DNA from: an uncultured Collinsella sp. | GTDB taxonomy: Bacteria > Actinomycetota > Coriobacteriia > Coriobacteriales > Coriobacteriaceae | Length of the DNA: 50,698 bases | NCBI GenBank assembly: GCA_900541145.1 | Contig: UQIH01000016.1 | Coordinates: 1 to 50,698, forward strand | Direction of reading: 5' to 3' | Shown here: positions 8,348 to 17,200 of the stretch, piece by piece | Layout of the letters: each line of letters opens with the position of its first letter | How positions within the stretch are numbered: the stretch's first letter is position 1 | Made by a program: the position numbers and the translations under genes | The notes under the pieces: generated by a model | The model's input: only the letters and a program-made list of their open reading frames with translations | Told to the model about the DNA's origin: nothing | The model's database searches: none

Positions 8348-8376
8348 AAGGATAGCGCCCAGGATAAGCGCTATCC
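8345..8376 (+). other. In-frame TGA followed by a perfect 9-bp hairpin
   Basis: TGA 8345-8347 interrupts one continuous reading frame from 6824 to 10912. Two nucleotides later GGATAGCGC (8350-8358) pairs perfectly with GCGCTATCC (8368-8376) around a 9-nt loop. There is no T-tract, so it is not a standard terminator. It may be a readthrough stimulator or a coincidence at a nonsense mutation. Confidence 0.6.
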
Positions 8377-8383
8377 GTGCACC

Positions 8384-10912
8384 TTGGCGCCTATTGCCCT
8401 TGCCACTGCCAACCTTGACGGCCTGTCCGAGCAGCTGGCGGTTGACGAGGTGCTCGTGGGCGGCGATGTGTTCCGCGACTTTGCCTGCAACACGGCACAG
8501 AGCGGGGCTCAGGGCTTGGGGTCCATGGTCGGAACCATGAGCATGAGCGGTCAGCAATACAACAGCAGCAACAAGCATGACCACAAGGGTATAGAACAGG
8601 TGTGGATCAGCGACGTCAAGGCGGGCAGCGTCTCGGGTTCGGACCGCTATAACGAGAGCTTTATCGCCGTGGTGGGCAAGCACCGCGACGAGGACCTGCG
8701 CAAGAACGATGACTACTATTGGATGACCGCCTCGCATTTTTCGCTCGACGAGAACGGAAAGGTGCGCCGCGGCGAGGAGCAGGTGATTAGCGAGAGCAAC
8801 CGTCGCGGCACTACCTACGGCACATTTATCTCGCTCGCGCTGCCCGATGTCGACAACGACAGCGTCAAGATCACGTACAAGGACCGCTACAAGGTCTATA
8901 CCAACCCGCGCGTGCTTGCCGTGCTGCAGGATGCGCCCTATGTTGAGGATCTGGAGCAGGCATACGGCTATCTGGTGTTGGGCGGCACGTCATACGGAGA
9001 GGAAAAGGGCACGGGGACATCCCAGGGCTATACCATTGGCGCCGAGTTGGGCGTTGCCGTCGAGGTGCAGACCGGTCCGCCCCTGGTCGCGATGAATGCT
9101 TCAGTCGATTTTGCCGCCGAGGGATGCTATGACTACCGGAGCGAGCGCACGGTCAGCGCAAGCGTAAGCTATGAGTCGCATGCCGGCGAGGGTGACAAGG
9201 CCGTGCTCTACACGATTCCGATGGTCTATTACGAGTATGAGATCGAAAATGAGGAAACTGGTGGCAAGGGCGTGATGGCGGCGCCCGTGTCGCTCGGCGC
9301 GCAGACCTCGGTCGTTAATGTCGAGGCCTATGACCGCATTGCCAAACAGCACAATATGACGCCGCTCAGCTACTTTTTGACCAACCGGTCGGGAGAACCC
9401 GGAACCTATCAAACGACGCTCAACGGCGAGACTCCCGTTGGGGATTCCTTTGGCCTGGGCAAGCCTGGCGTAACGCGCGCCTACACGCACGATGGGTTTA
9501 ACGGCGCCGCCGCGCAGTCGGGGGCGAGCATTGAGCAGACCATCGAAGTCGAGGAGGGCAAGGAGCAGGAGCTCGAGCTCGGCTTGACGCTGAACGGCAG
9601 CGTTGTCATGGGCGCGAAGCTCGCAAAGCACGAGTTGTTTGGCGGCCTGTGCTTTGGTGCCAACGCCGGCTTTACTACGGGTAACTCCTCGAGTGAATCG
9701 ACCGAATACGGCGGCACCGTCGACAACCTGCCCGAGGCCGCGCAGGGCAAGTACGGTTTTGTGTGGCGTCTGGGCGTCAACGCGGTGGATGTCGACAAGT
9801 TCGAGGCAGACTCGGGCGACAAGCTCGGCACCAAGGACACCGACCAGTTCTGGATCGTGGGCTATGACGTTAAGGACGTCGAGATGCCCGACGCGCCGGC
9901 CGTGACGGGCTTTACGGCAAACGCCGTCGATTCGACCAGCGTTACGTTTAGCTGGGACGATGTACTCGCAAACAAGAGTGGCTTTAGCTACGGCGTGGGC
10001 ATGCTGCAGAGCAATGCGGCGGATGCGGTCGTCAATAGCTGGAAGATTGCCGACAACACGCAGACCTCGCTCAAGTGGGATGGGCTGCAGCCCAATACGG
10101 AGTATCGATTCGCCATCGCCGCCGTTAAGAATGGATCCACGACCGAAACAGGTATTCGCTCGGCAATCATCACGGTCAAGACCATGCTCGATGGCATGAC
10201 GATGACCGTGAGCGGACCTGCGGCGGATGCTGCGGAGGGGTTGGATCTTGGATACGACTCTTCGGTTGAGCGCGCGGCGGGAAGCCACCTGACGCTCTCG
10301 GCGATTGGCCATGTGAAGCAACTCGGTGCCGACGATAGCGAAACAGGGCTGGCACCGACCTATATGTGGTACCGCAAGGGCCGCGGCGAGACAGAGTTTA
10401 AGCTCGTGGGTGCCGATGGCAACCTCGCGGCTGGAACGGCCTCAAAGCTCGAGATTGACCTGACCGCAGACGATGACGGTGCGCAGTATTACTGCCACGT
10501 GGGATACAACGACGTGGGCTTCGACACCGGCACGACGCTCGTGAATATCGAGGCCGAGGAGACGGCGCCCACAACGGTGAACGCCACCCCGATCCGCACG
10601 CGCCGCCTGTTCTCACAGGCAAGTGCGGGCGCCAAGAAGTTCCTGGACCATACGCTGGTAAACACCGCCGGCCCAACCGATTCCGAAGGCTCAAAGGACC
10701 CCGAGACTCCTGAGACCCCGACGAACCCGGACAAGCCCAAGTCCGACAACGGAGCTAAGATCGACACCAAGGTCAAGACTACGACCACAGCGAAGAACCT
10801 CGCAAACACCGGCGACCAAACATTCACCCTAGTCGCCACCGCAGCAGCAGCGGGAGCAACGCTCGTAGTGATAGCCCTCATCATGCTGATCAAGCGCCGC
10901 AAGACCCACTAG
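8384..10912 (+). CDS. Surface protein, C-terminal part with FnIII, Ig-like and LANTG anchor
   Basis: 842-residue continuation, in the same frame, of the gene starting at 6824. Translation as a separate gene is doubtful: position 8384 is a TTG without a binding site and there is no signal peptide. It opens with an FG-GAP-like repeat (ATANLDG...VDEVLVGG). A large beta-rich region of unknown fold follows, with Gly/Ser-rich alternating segments near residues 370-460. Next come a fibronectin type III domain (about 505-605; ending with LQPNTEYRFAIAAV), an Ig-like domain (about 625-730; YYCHVGY), a Pro/Thr/Lys linker, and LANTG with a hydrophobic tail ending IKRRKTH. Together the two halves give a cell-wall protein of about 1,360 residues, perhaps an adhesin. 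It is either a pseudogene, a recoded gene, or an assembly or sequencing artefact. Confidence 0.7.
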   Translation: MAPIALATANLDGLSEQLAVDEVLVGGDVFRDFACNTAQSGAQGLGSMVGTMSMSGQQYNSSNKHDHKGIEQVWISDVKAGSVSGSDRYNESFIAVVGKHRDEDLRKNDDYYWMTASHFSLDENGKVRRGEEQVISESNRRGTTYGTFISLALPDVDNDSVKITYKDRYKVYTNPRVLAVLQDAPYVEDLEQAYGYLVLGGTSYGEEKGTGTSQGYTIGAELGVAVEVQTGPPLVAMNASVDFAAEGCYDYRSERTVSASVSYESHAGEGDKAVLYTIPMVYYEYEIENEETGGKGVMAAPVSLGAQTSVVNVEAYDRIAKQHNMTPLSYFLTNRSGEPGTYQTTLNGETPVGDSFGLGKPGVTRAYTHDGFNGAAAQSGASIEQTIEVEEGKEQELELGLTLNGSVVMGAKLAKHELFGGLCFGANAGFTTGNSSSESTEYGGTVDNLPEAAQGKYGFVWRLGVNAVDVDKFEADSGDKLGTKDTDQFWIVGYDVKDVEMPDAPAVTGFTANAVDSTSVTFSWDDVLANKSGFSYGVGMLQSNAADAVVNSWKIADNTQTSLKWDGLQPNTEYRFAIAAVKNGSTTETGIRSAIITVKTMLDGMTMTVSGPAADAAEGLDLGYDSSVERAAGSHLTLSAIGHVKQLGADDSETGLAPTYMWYRKGRGETEFKLVGADGNLAAGTASKLEIDLTADDDGAQYYCHVGYNDVGFDTGTTLVNIEAEETAPTTVNATPIRTRRLFSQASAGAKKFLDHTLVNTAGPTDSEGSKDPETPETPTNPDKPKSDNGAKIDTKVKTTTTAKNLANTGDQTFTLVATAAAAGATLVVIALIMLIKRRKTH

Positions 10913-10938
10913 TAGCCAGTCGAACATATCGACAACCC

Positions 10939-10980
10939 AAAAACCCGGGTAGCCAAAAAAACAGGCCACCCGGGTTTTCT
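10939..10980 (+). terminator. Terminator of the surface protein gene
   Basis: AAAACCCGGGT pairs with ACCCGGGTTTT across a 20-nt loop, ending in TTTTCT, 27 nt after the stop codon. Confidence 0.8.
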
Positions 10981-11002
10981 GTTGAGTGGAGACTCCGCAA
11001 GC

Positions 11003-11355
11003 GGAAACTGCATCCCACAATTAGCGCCCGGAACGGGACACATTTTCCGTCAAGCCCTCATCCGGAAAATCCATCCCAGTTTGAGCGCCCAGACCGGGAC
11101 GCACTTTCCCAAAGGGTCCTCAACGGGAAACTGCGTCCCATAATTAGGCCGAGAAATGGGATGAACTTTCCCAATGAGAGCCAACCGGAAACCACGTCCC
11201 AGAATCAGCCCCCAAAGTGGGACGCACTTTCCCAACGAGCCTCAACCGGAAAATACATCCCGGAATCCAGCTGAATAGTGGGACACACTTTCCCAATCGG
11301 GTCCCAAGCGGAAACTGCATCCCATTCCAGACAAGAATTCCGGGACACACTTTCC
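11003..11355 (+). repeat. Tandem 62-bp palindromic array 2
   Basis: Same unit as the array at 6258. Left arms start at 11035, 11096, 11158, 11219, 11280 and 11342 (spacings 61, 62, 61, 61, 62), and an extra right arm precedes them at 11003-11016. The asymmetric linkers (CAACGAGCCTCAACC and AGAATCAGCCCCCAAAGT types) run in the same direction as in array 1, although the neighbouring gene points the other way. Confidence 0.9.
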
Positions 11356-11364
11356 GCAAACAAA

Positions 11365-11387
11365 GAAGGCCACATAACGTGGCCTTC
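11365..11387 (-). repeat. Isolated hairpin resembling the core of the structured element
   Basis: GAAGGCCAC-ATAAC-GTGGCCTTC is a perfect 9-bp stem. Read on the minus strand it continues CTTTGTTTGCGGAA, close to the CTTTGCGTGCGGAA that follows the core stem of the 136-nt element. It lies between array 2 and element copy 2 and may be a partial copy or a terminator. Confidence 0.6.
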
Positions 11388-11439
11388 AACTTATATATGT
11401 TCGGCGATACACCCATGACAAGCCGCGCTCCAACAACAG

Positions 11440-11576
11440 GGCGTCTGTCCGGGCGGAGGTATGTAAGGTTCATCGCGAGTTCCGCACGCAAAGGAGGCCA
11501 CTTAATGTGGCCTCCGTCTTGCGCAGGACTGTCCGAGCAAGGAACCTTATATGCCTCCGCCCGGACAGACGTTTCA
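11440..11576 (-). repeat. Structured hairpin element, copy 2
   Basis: 137-nt minus-strand counterpart of the element at 6064, starting about 16 nt after the stop codon of the LTA-synthase-like gene. The outer arms are CGTCTGTCCGGGCGGAGG with CCTCCGCCCGGACAGACG, then ATATAAGGTTC with GAACCTTACAT. The inner stem is GGAGGCCAC-ATTAA-GTGGCCTCC, a paired change from the GAAGGCCAC stem of copy 1. The core segments are identical between copies. Confidence 0.75.
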
Positions 11577-11591
11577 GTTATGAGTGACCCG

Positions 11592-13907
11592 CTACTTGAT
11601 CTTGGTCGTACCCGGTGCCAGGTTGGGGTCGGTCTCGTTGGCCTCGGTCTGGAAGTGCTCGGTGTACACATTCTTGCCGTCACGGAACATCTCGTAGTAC
11701 TGCATCTTGGCGTAATCCTCGCGCGCCTTGGTTGCGGCTGCGGCATCGGCGTCGTCACCGGTGACGTTGGAGGAAAGCGCCCAGCGCAGGCTGGCGTCCT
11801 CGTAGCCCACCGAGTTGATAGCGGGCAGCGACTCGCGCAGCGTCATGTGCGCCTTCTGGTAGTCGGTCAGCGGGGCACCGATCAGCTGCATAAGCTGGGT
11901 GGACAGGTAGTTGGTGGACAGGTCGTCGACCTCGCTCGTCTGGTCGCAACCGGCAACGTCGTAGTTAGCCCAGATGATGTAGTCGGTCTGCCACAGACGT
12001 TCCTGATGCGTAGCATCGTCTTCGCCGGTAAACCACTTGTCATTGAACTTGGACGGGAAGAACGGCTGGTGGTCGCCCCAGAACACCACGACCACCTTAC
12101 GGTCGAGCTTGCTCAGGGCGTTGAGGAAGTAACGCAGCGCCTGGTCGGACTGCTCGATGCACGAGACATACTCGTCGACATCGGAGAGCGTGCCGTCCTC
12201 GACGGTCTTGGCGTCCAGGTTGGTCGTGTCGATGTTCAGGTGCATCTGCTTGTCGACCGGCAGCAGGCCCGTGTCGTAGCCCGAGTGGTTCTGCATGGTC
12301 ACGTCGAAGATAAACTGCGGATCGGCGTTCTGGTCGAGCAGCTCAAGAATCTTGTCGTAGGTAGCCTGGTCGGTCACCATGCCGCGCAGGGTGTCGGCTC
12401 CCTGGAAGTCATTGATAGACAGGAACTGGTCAAAGCCAAAGTCCTTGTAGACGTTCTCGCGGTTCCAGTTGGTCGCGTGGTTGGGGTGCATGGCCGTGGT
12501 GGAATAGCCGAGCGATTTGAACTGCTCTGCCAGGTTCCCGGTCGTCTCCATGTTGTAGATGGTGTAGGGGTACACGCCCGAGCCCAGGTTGGCCATAGAG
12601 TTGCCGGTCATAAACTCAAACTCGGTATTGGCGGTACCGCCGCCGTAGGCGCTCACATAGAGCTTGCCGCGGCTGAGGCAGTTGGACAGGTTCTTAAAGT
12701 ACTGCGGGCCCTCGTAGCCGGCGCGCATGTTCTGGTAGATCGAAAGATCCGAGAAGGTCTCGTTCATGATGGCGATGACCGTGGGCTTCTCGCTGTCGAA
12801 CTGCTCCTTTGCGGCGGCGCGCTCGTCGCTCTTGGCCGCGTCGGACTTGTCGTAGGCCTTGGCGTACTTTTTGAGCGTGGCCTTGGCATCGTCGACGGAG
12901 TAGTCGGCGGGTTTGGGCGGCTTGATGGACTGCGCTGCGCTAATGAAAGCGGGCAGGTAGCCCTCGCGCCAGTAGCTCTCGAGCGGGCGCCAGGTGTAGA
13001 CGGTGATGCCGAGGGTGTTGTAGTAGTCGATGAGCGTGACGTGTGCGGTCACACCGCCCAGGCACAGCACGGCGACGAGCAGGTTGGTGAGCAGCATGCG
13101 CTTGGCGTTGGCGGCGCCCTTCTGACGGTGCGGTGCCACCAGGCCGGCGTACTCGCACAGCAGCATGGCGATGGCGGTAAAGCCCATGGACAGCACGCAG
13201 AACAGTGAGATCGAGAAGGTGTAGCCGGTGCCGGCGACCGCGGCGGCGGTGGAGATGGCCGAAAGGTCGCCCGGCTGGATGGGCATGGATTTAAACGTGA
13301 TGACGAAGAACTCGGCAATGCCCAGGACAAAGAGGGCAAAGGCCAGGACCGCGGGAGCTGCGCCGTGGCGCTGGAACAGGAAGAACAGGCCGGTCATGAG
13401 CGTGGTGATGATGGCCCACTCGAGCAGGATGCACAGGGGGTAGACCCAGGTAAAGTCGTGGTTGGACGATACCTCCATGCCTAGCAGCGCAAAGACGCCG
13501 GCGAGCAGCAGGCACAGCACGGCGGCGACGAGTGGCTTGCCCACAAAGGCGCCGCGCAGGCGGGCGAGCTTGCCGGTGGGAGCGGGGGCGTCGGGCGCGG
13601 CGAACGCAAAGACGCGCGGGGCGATGCGGTCGCGTGCGATGCTGGCCCAAGCGCAGCCGGTGAGGATGGCGTTGGTCAGGATGAGCATCACGAAGGCGAG
13701 CGGCTCGTTTTGGGCGACGAGACCAATAGCGCCCCAAATGGTCAAAAAGAGCTGGAACAGGCCGAAGGCGACGCTCCACCCAAGAGCGCTTTTGGCAACG
13801 GTGCCCGACTGAGCGCGAATGGCCTTGGCCTCGCGCAAAACAAGGTAGACGGTCGCCGCAAGACCGACGAGCGAGATGGCGGCAGCGAACATGCTGAGAC
13901 TCCTCAC
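11592..13907 (-). CDS. LTA synthase / phosphoglycerol transferase family protein
   Basis: 771-residue membrane enzyme of the alkaline-phosphatase superfamily. The N-terminal half (to about residue 300) contains several hydrophobic segments, consistent with the multi-helix membrane part of LtaS/MdoB proteins. The C-terminal half is the extracellular sulfatase-like domain. IAIMNETFSD supplies the metal-binding Glu, GGGTANTEFEF the Thr nucleophile, and VVFWGDHQPFF the late Asp-His metal ligands. Such enzymes transfer glycerol phosphate from phosphatidylglycerol to a glycolipid or glycan. Which polymer is made here cannot be told. The start has GAGGAG upstream. The structured element at 11440-11576 lies in its 3' region. 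Confidence 0.88.
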   Translation of the reverse strand: MRSLSMFAAAISLVGLAATVYLVLREAKAIRAQSGTVAKSALGWSVAFGLFQLFLTIWGAIGLVAQNEPLAFVMLILTNAILTGCAWASIARDRIAPRVFAFAAPDAPAPTGKLARLRGAFVGKPLVAAVLCLLLAGVFALLGMEVSSNHDFTWVYPLCILLEWAIITTLMTGLFFLFQRHGAAPAVLAFALFVLGIAEFFVITFKSMPIQPGDLSAISTAAAVAGTGYTFSISLFCVLSMGFTAIAMLLCEYAGLVAPHRQKGAANAKRMLLTNLLVAVLCLGGVTAHVTLIDYYNTLGITVYTWRPLESYWREGYLPAFISAAQSIKPPKPADYSVDDAKATLKKYAKAYDKSDAAKSDERAAAKEQFDSEKPTVIAIMNETFSDLSIYQNMRAGYEGPQYFKNLSNCLSRGKLYVSAYGGGTANTEFEFMTGNSMANLGSGVYPYTIYNMETTGNLAEQFKSLGYSTTAMHPNHATNWNRENVYKDFGFDQFLSINDFQGADTLRGMVTDQATYDKILELLDQNADPQFIFDVTMQNHSGYDTGLLPVDKQMHLNIDTTNLDAKTVEDGTLSDVDEYVSCIEQSDQALRYFLNALSKLDRKVVVVFWGDHQPFFPSKFNDKWFTGEDDATHQERLWQTDYIIWANYDVAGCDQTSEVDDLSTNYLSTQLMQLIGAPLTDYQKAHMTLRESLPAINSVGYEDASLRWALSSNVTGDDADAAAATKAREDYAKMQYYEMFRDGKNVYTEHFQTEANETDPNLAPGTTKIK

Positions 13908-14105
13908 AAACTAAAACCTACGAAAGCGGGGGTTTACCCGATTGTTACCAAGATATGCGCCGCAATTGGTGTCTGCGCACAACAACCAGCCATATTAACG
14001 CGCACGTGTGGCGGTGTGGCGCAATGTAGTGGCGACCTGCGCGATAATGGACGGGAATTACACGGAAACGTAAAGGCTTCTTAAAGAATTAGCGAGGATG
14101 AGGCG

Positions 14106-14954
14106 ATGAACGAGCAGGTTTGCACCAAGGCTGTGGATACGTGTGGCTATCCGGTCGAGACCACGGGCAATGCGGTGCTGGACACGTTGGAGCACCGTTC
14201 CTCCACGCGTGCCTTCGCGCGTGATGACGACGATCGTCCCGTGGCGGTGACCGACGAGCAGCGGGCGGCGATTCTGCATGCGGCGAGCCGTGCGCCGTCG
14301 GCAGGCGCCATGATGATGTATTCCATCGTGAGCATTCGCGAGCAGGCTACGCTGGATCGTCTGGCCGACCTGTGCGACCACCAGCCCATGATCGCCAAGG
14401 CGCCCTGGGCACTAATATTTGTGGTCGATTATGCCAAGTGGATCGATCTGTTTGAGCACGTGGGCTGCTTTGAGCCCGAGTTTGTCGAGCGCACGGGTAA
14501 GGCGCCCCGCCGCGCGCCGGGTTTGGGCGACTTTGCCATCGCGGCCCAGGACGCCGTGATCGCCGCGCAAAACGCCGTGGTTGCCGCCGAGGCTCTGGGC
14601 CTGGGGAGCTGCTATATCGGTGATATCGTCGAGAATGCCGAGGAAGTTGCCGAGCTGCTCGGTCTGCCGCTCTATACCATGCCGCTGTCGATGCTCATCA
14701 TCGGCACGCCCCGTAAGGAGCGTCCGGCCATTGCGCATCCTGTGGTGAACCTGGTGCACGAGGAGCGCTACTGCCGCGCCGATGCTGCGACCATGGACGC
14801 GCAGGTGGCCGAGATGGACGCGATGTTTCGCCCGCATGCCCGCGAGGTGGGCGAGCGCGTGGTGGATATCTACACCCGCAAACACACGAGTCCCTTTATG
14901 GCCGAGATGAGCCGATCCATGGAATGGTGGTTCAAAAACTGGCTTGGAAAATGA
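14106..14954 (+). CDS. Nitroreductase family protein
   Basis: 282-residue flavin-dependent oxidoreductase of the nitroreductase fold. HRSSTRAF (about 30-37) is the family's N-terminal FMN-contact motif, SRAPSAGAM (about 61-69) is the second flavin-binding segment, and AEALGLGSCYIGDI (about 160-173) is the characteristic Gly-rich stretch. VLIIGTP-like LIIGTPRKERP near residue 200 also fits. The substrate (quinone, nitro compound or flavin) cannot be inferred. A C-terminal extension of about 70 residues ends in aromatic WWFKNWLGK. GAGGATGAGG precedes the ATG. It is transcribed divergently from the LTA-synthase-like gene and ends at a GACAAAGGGACAG palindrome. Confidence 0.85.
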   Translation: MNEQVCTKAVDTCGYPVETTGNAVLDTLEHRSSTRAFARDDDDRPVAVTDEQRAAILHAASRAPSAGAMMMYSIVSIREQATLDRLADLCDHQPMIAKAPWALIFVVDYAKWIDLFEHVGCFEPEFVERTGKAPRRAPGLGDFAIAAQDAVIAAQNAVVAAEALGLGSCYIGDIVENAEEVAELLGLPLYTMPLSMLIIGTPRKERPAIAHPVVNLVHEERYCRADAATMDAQVAEMDAMFRPHAREVGERVVDIYTRKHTSPFMAEMSRSMEWWFKNWLGK

Positions 14955-14955
14955 C

Positions 14956-14990
14956 GAATGTGACAAAGGGACAGTTCCTTTGTCACATTC
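14956..14990. repeat. GACAAAGGGACAG palindrome 1
   Basis: GAATGTGACAAAGG pairs with CCTTTGTCACATTC around a short centre, directly after the nitroreductase stop. It belongs to a family of seven in the window (others at 17441, 28328, 39151, 40700, 42596, 49312). Confidence 0.9.
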
Positions 14991-15049
14991 CATATCGCGG
15001 CGGTGGCCTAAAGGCCGTATAAATGTTTATCTAGCTGGGAAAACAGTGC

Positions 15050-15077
15050 ATTAAAACATGGACCGATTACCTATAAT
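15050..15077 (+). promoter_or_regulatory. Candidate promoter of kup
   Basis: A consensus TATAAT lies at 15072-15077, 36 bp before the start codon. The -35 region (ATTAAA/CATTAA) is poor. Confidence 0.4.
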
Positions 15078-15112
15078 CCCTTCGAACATTAAAGTTGGGA
15101 GGAAACCGGCTT

Positions 15113-17140
15113 ATGGAACAAAAGGCCAAGGAGGCAGCCTCGCACGCTGCGATTCCTGTGAGCATCTCGGCGATGCTCGTCACGCTGGGCGTGGTGTACG
15201 GCGATATCGGCACCAGCCCTATGTATGTAACCAAGGCGCTCGTTGCCGGCAACGGCGGCATCGGAAGCGTCACGGAGGAGTTCGTGCTCGGCGCGCTCTC
15301 CCTTGTCGTTTGGACGGTCACGTTGCTGACCACCATCAAGTATGTGCTCATCTCGCTGCGCGCCGATAACCATGGTGAGGGCGGCATCTTTGCCCTGTAC
15401 AGCCTGGTCAAGCGCTGCGGCAAGTGGCTTATCATCCCCGCCATGCTGGGTGGCGCCGCGCTGCTCGCCGACGGCATCCTGACGCCGGCCGTTACCGTTA
15501 CCACGGCCATCGAGGGCCTGCGCACCATCCCGGCGGTCCATGCCGTGCTGGGCGATGACCAGGGCCGCGTCGTCGCCATCACGCTCGCCATCATCATCGT
15601 GCTCTTCTTGGTACAGCGCATCGGTACGGCCAAGATCGGTCACGCCTTTGGCCCCATCATGACGCTGTGGTTCCTGTTCCTGGGCGGCACGGGTCTGTTC
15701 TTCGTCTTCCAGCACCCCGCCGTGCTGCTGTGCCTCAACCCGGTGCGCGGCATCGCCTTTTTGCTGAGCCCCAACAACCACGCGGGCATCATGATTCTGG
15801 GCAGCTGCTTCCTCGCCACCACCGGTGCCGAGGCGCTCTACTCCGACATGGGCCACGTCGGCCGCGGCAACATCTACGCTACCTGGCCGTTCGTTAAGTG
15901 CTGCCTGCTGCTTTCCTATATGGGCCAGGGCGCTTGGCTTATGAACAACGCTGCCAACCCCGAGCTCATGGGCATTGCCGACCTCAACCCGTTCTACCAG
16001 ATGCTCGCCCCGGGCCTGCGCCCGTTTGCCGTCGGCCTTTCCACCGTCGCGGCCATCATTGCCTCGCAGGCGCTCATCACCGGCGCATTCTCGCTGGTGT
16101 CCGAGGCCAGCCGTCTGGATCTCATGCCGCACATGCAGGTCTTCTACCCTGCCGAGACCAAGGGCCAGCTCTACATCCCCATGGTCAACAACGTCATGCT
16201 TGTCGGCTGCGTCATCGTGGTACTGCTGTTCCAGAACTCGGCGCATATGGAAGCCGCCTACGGCCTTGCCATTACGCTGACAATGATGTGCACCACGCTG
16301 CTGCTCTTCTTCTACCTGCACGAGGAGCGCAAGCTCAAGGTTGCTCCGTGGATCTTCGCAGCCTTCTTCCTTTTGCTCGAAGGCTTCTTCTTCGTGAGCT
16401 CGCTCACCAAGTTCTTCCACGGCGGCTACTTCACCATCCTCATGGCTGCACTCATCATGGGCATCATGGTGTGCTGGTACAACGGCACGGCTGTTGAGCA
16501 GCGCCAGTTTACGCTGCTGCCGCTGCGCAGCTACCTGCCGCAGCTCAAGCGCCTGCGCGACGACGACCGTTACGAGCGCATGAGCGACAACGTCGTGTAC
16601 CTGACCAAGGACACCCATACCGACTACATCGACCGCGATATCGTCTATTCGATCTTGGACAAGCATCCCAAGCGCGCCCGCGCCTGGTGGTTTGTGAATG
16701 TCGAGACCATGGACGAGCCGCACACCTTTGCCTATTCGGTCGAGACGTTCGGCACCGACTACGTGTTCCGCGTGCATCTGTACCTGGGCTACAAGATCAA
16801 CCAGCGCGTCAATGCCTACCTGCGTCAGGTTGTTCAGGACCTGGCTGCCACCGGCGAGCTGCCGCCGCAGACGCATGACTACTCGGTCTACAAGGATCCG
16901 GGTAACATCGGCACGTTCAAGTTCGTCCTGATTCGTAAGCTTCTGGCGCCTGAAAGCGATGTGGAACCGAGCGAGCGTACGGCCATCACGCTCAAGTACA
17001 TCATTCGCCGCGCCGCCGGCACGCCTGCACGCTGGTACGGCCTGGAGAACTCCAACGTGAGCTTTGAGTACGTGCCGCTGTTCACCAAGTTCAAAGCCGT
17101 GAACAAGATGCAGCGCCTGGCCCCCAACGAGCGGCCGTAG
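15113..17140 (+). CDS. kup: KUP-family potassium transporter
   Basis: 675-residue low-affinity potassium uptake permease (K+/H+ symport in characterised members). The N-terminus has the family hallmark LGVVYGDIGTSPMYV (about 24-38). About twelve hydrophobic segments follow up to residue 460, with GEGGIFALY and TGAEALYSDMGHVG matching conserved Kup positions. A soluble C-terminal domain of about 200 residues follows, as is usual. The start is ATG 15113, with GGGAGGA about 10 nt upstream; an in-frame TTG at 15095 lies before this site and is less likely. A small membrane protein and a KdpD/KdpE-like pair follow on the same strand, so regulation by that pair is plausible but unproven. Confidence 0.93.
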   Translation: MEQKAKEAASHAAIPVSISAMLVTLGVVYGDIGTSPMYVTKALVAGNGGIGSVTEEFVLGALSLVVWTVTLLTTIKYVLISLRADNHGEGGIFALYSLVKRCGKWLIIPAMLGGAALLADGILTPAVTVTTAIEGLRTIPAVHAVLGDDQGRVVAITLAIIIVLFLVQRIGTAKIGHAFGPIMTLWFLFLGGTGLFFVFQHPAVLLCLNPVRGIAFLLSPNNHAGIMILGSCFLATTGAEALYSDMGHVGRGNIYATWPFVKCCLLLSYMGQGAWLMNNAANPELMGIADLNPFYQMLAPGLRPFAVGLSTVAAIIASQALITGAFSLVSEASRLDLMPHMQVFYPAETKGQLYIPMVNNVMLVGCVIVVLLFQNSAHMEAAYGLAITLTMMCTTLLLFFYLHEERKLKVAPWIFAAFFLLLEGFFFVSSLTKFFHGGYFTILMAALIMGIMVCWYNGTAVEQRQFTLLPLRSYLPQLKRLRDDDRYERMSDNVVYLTKDTHTDYIDRDIVYSILDKHPKRARAWWFVNVETMDEPHTFAYSVETFGTDYVFRVHLYLGYKINQRVNAYLRQVVQDLAATGELPPQTHDYSVYKDPGNIGTFKFVLIRKLLAPESDVEPSERTAITLKYIIRRAAGTPARWYGLENSNVSFEYVPLFTKFKAVNKMQRLAPNERP

Positions 17141-17200
17141 ACGTCGGCGGCTACACGGAGTTTGTTTTTGATGGATAAGCATGAGGCCGGGGAGGTAAAC

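Noticed and set aside
8345..8376. Selenocysteine codon with SECIS element
   Set aside because: The loop lies only 11 nt after the TGA and begins with CC, which does not fit known bacterial SECIS geometry. The protein is not a redox enzyme and no sel genes are visible.
11217..13208. 663-codon open frame on the plus strand
   Set aside because: It runs through the palindromic array and then opposite the LTA-synthase-like gene, whose catalytic motifs are clear on the minus strand.
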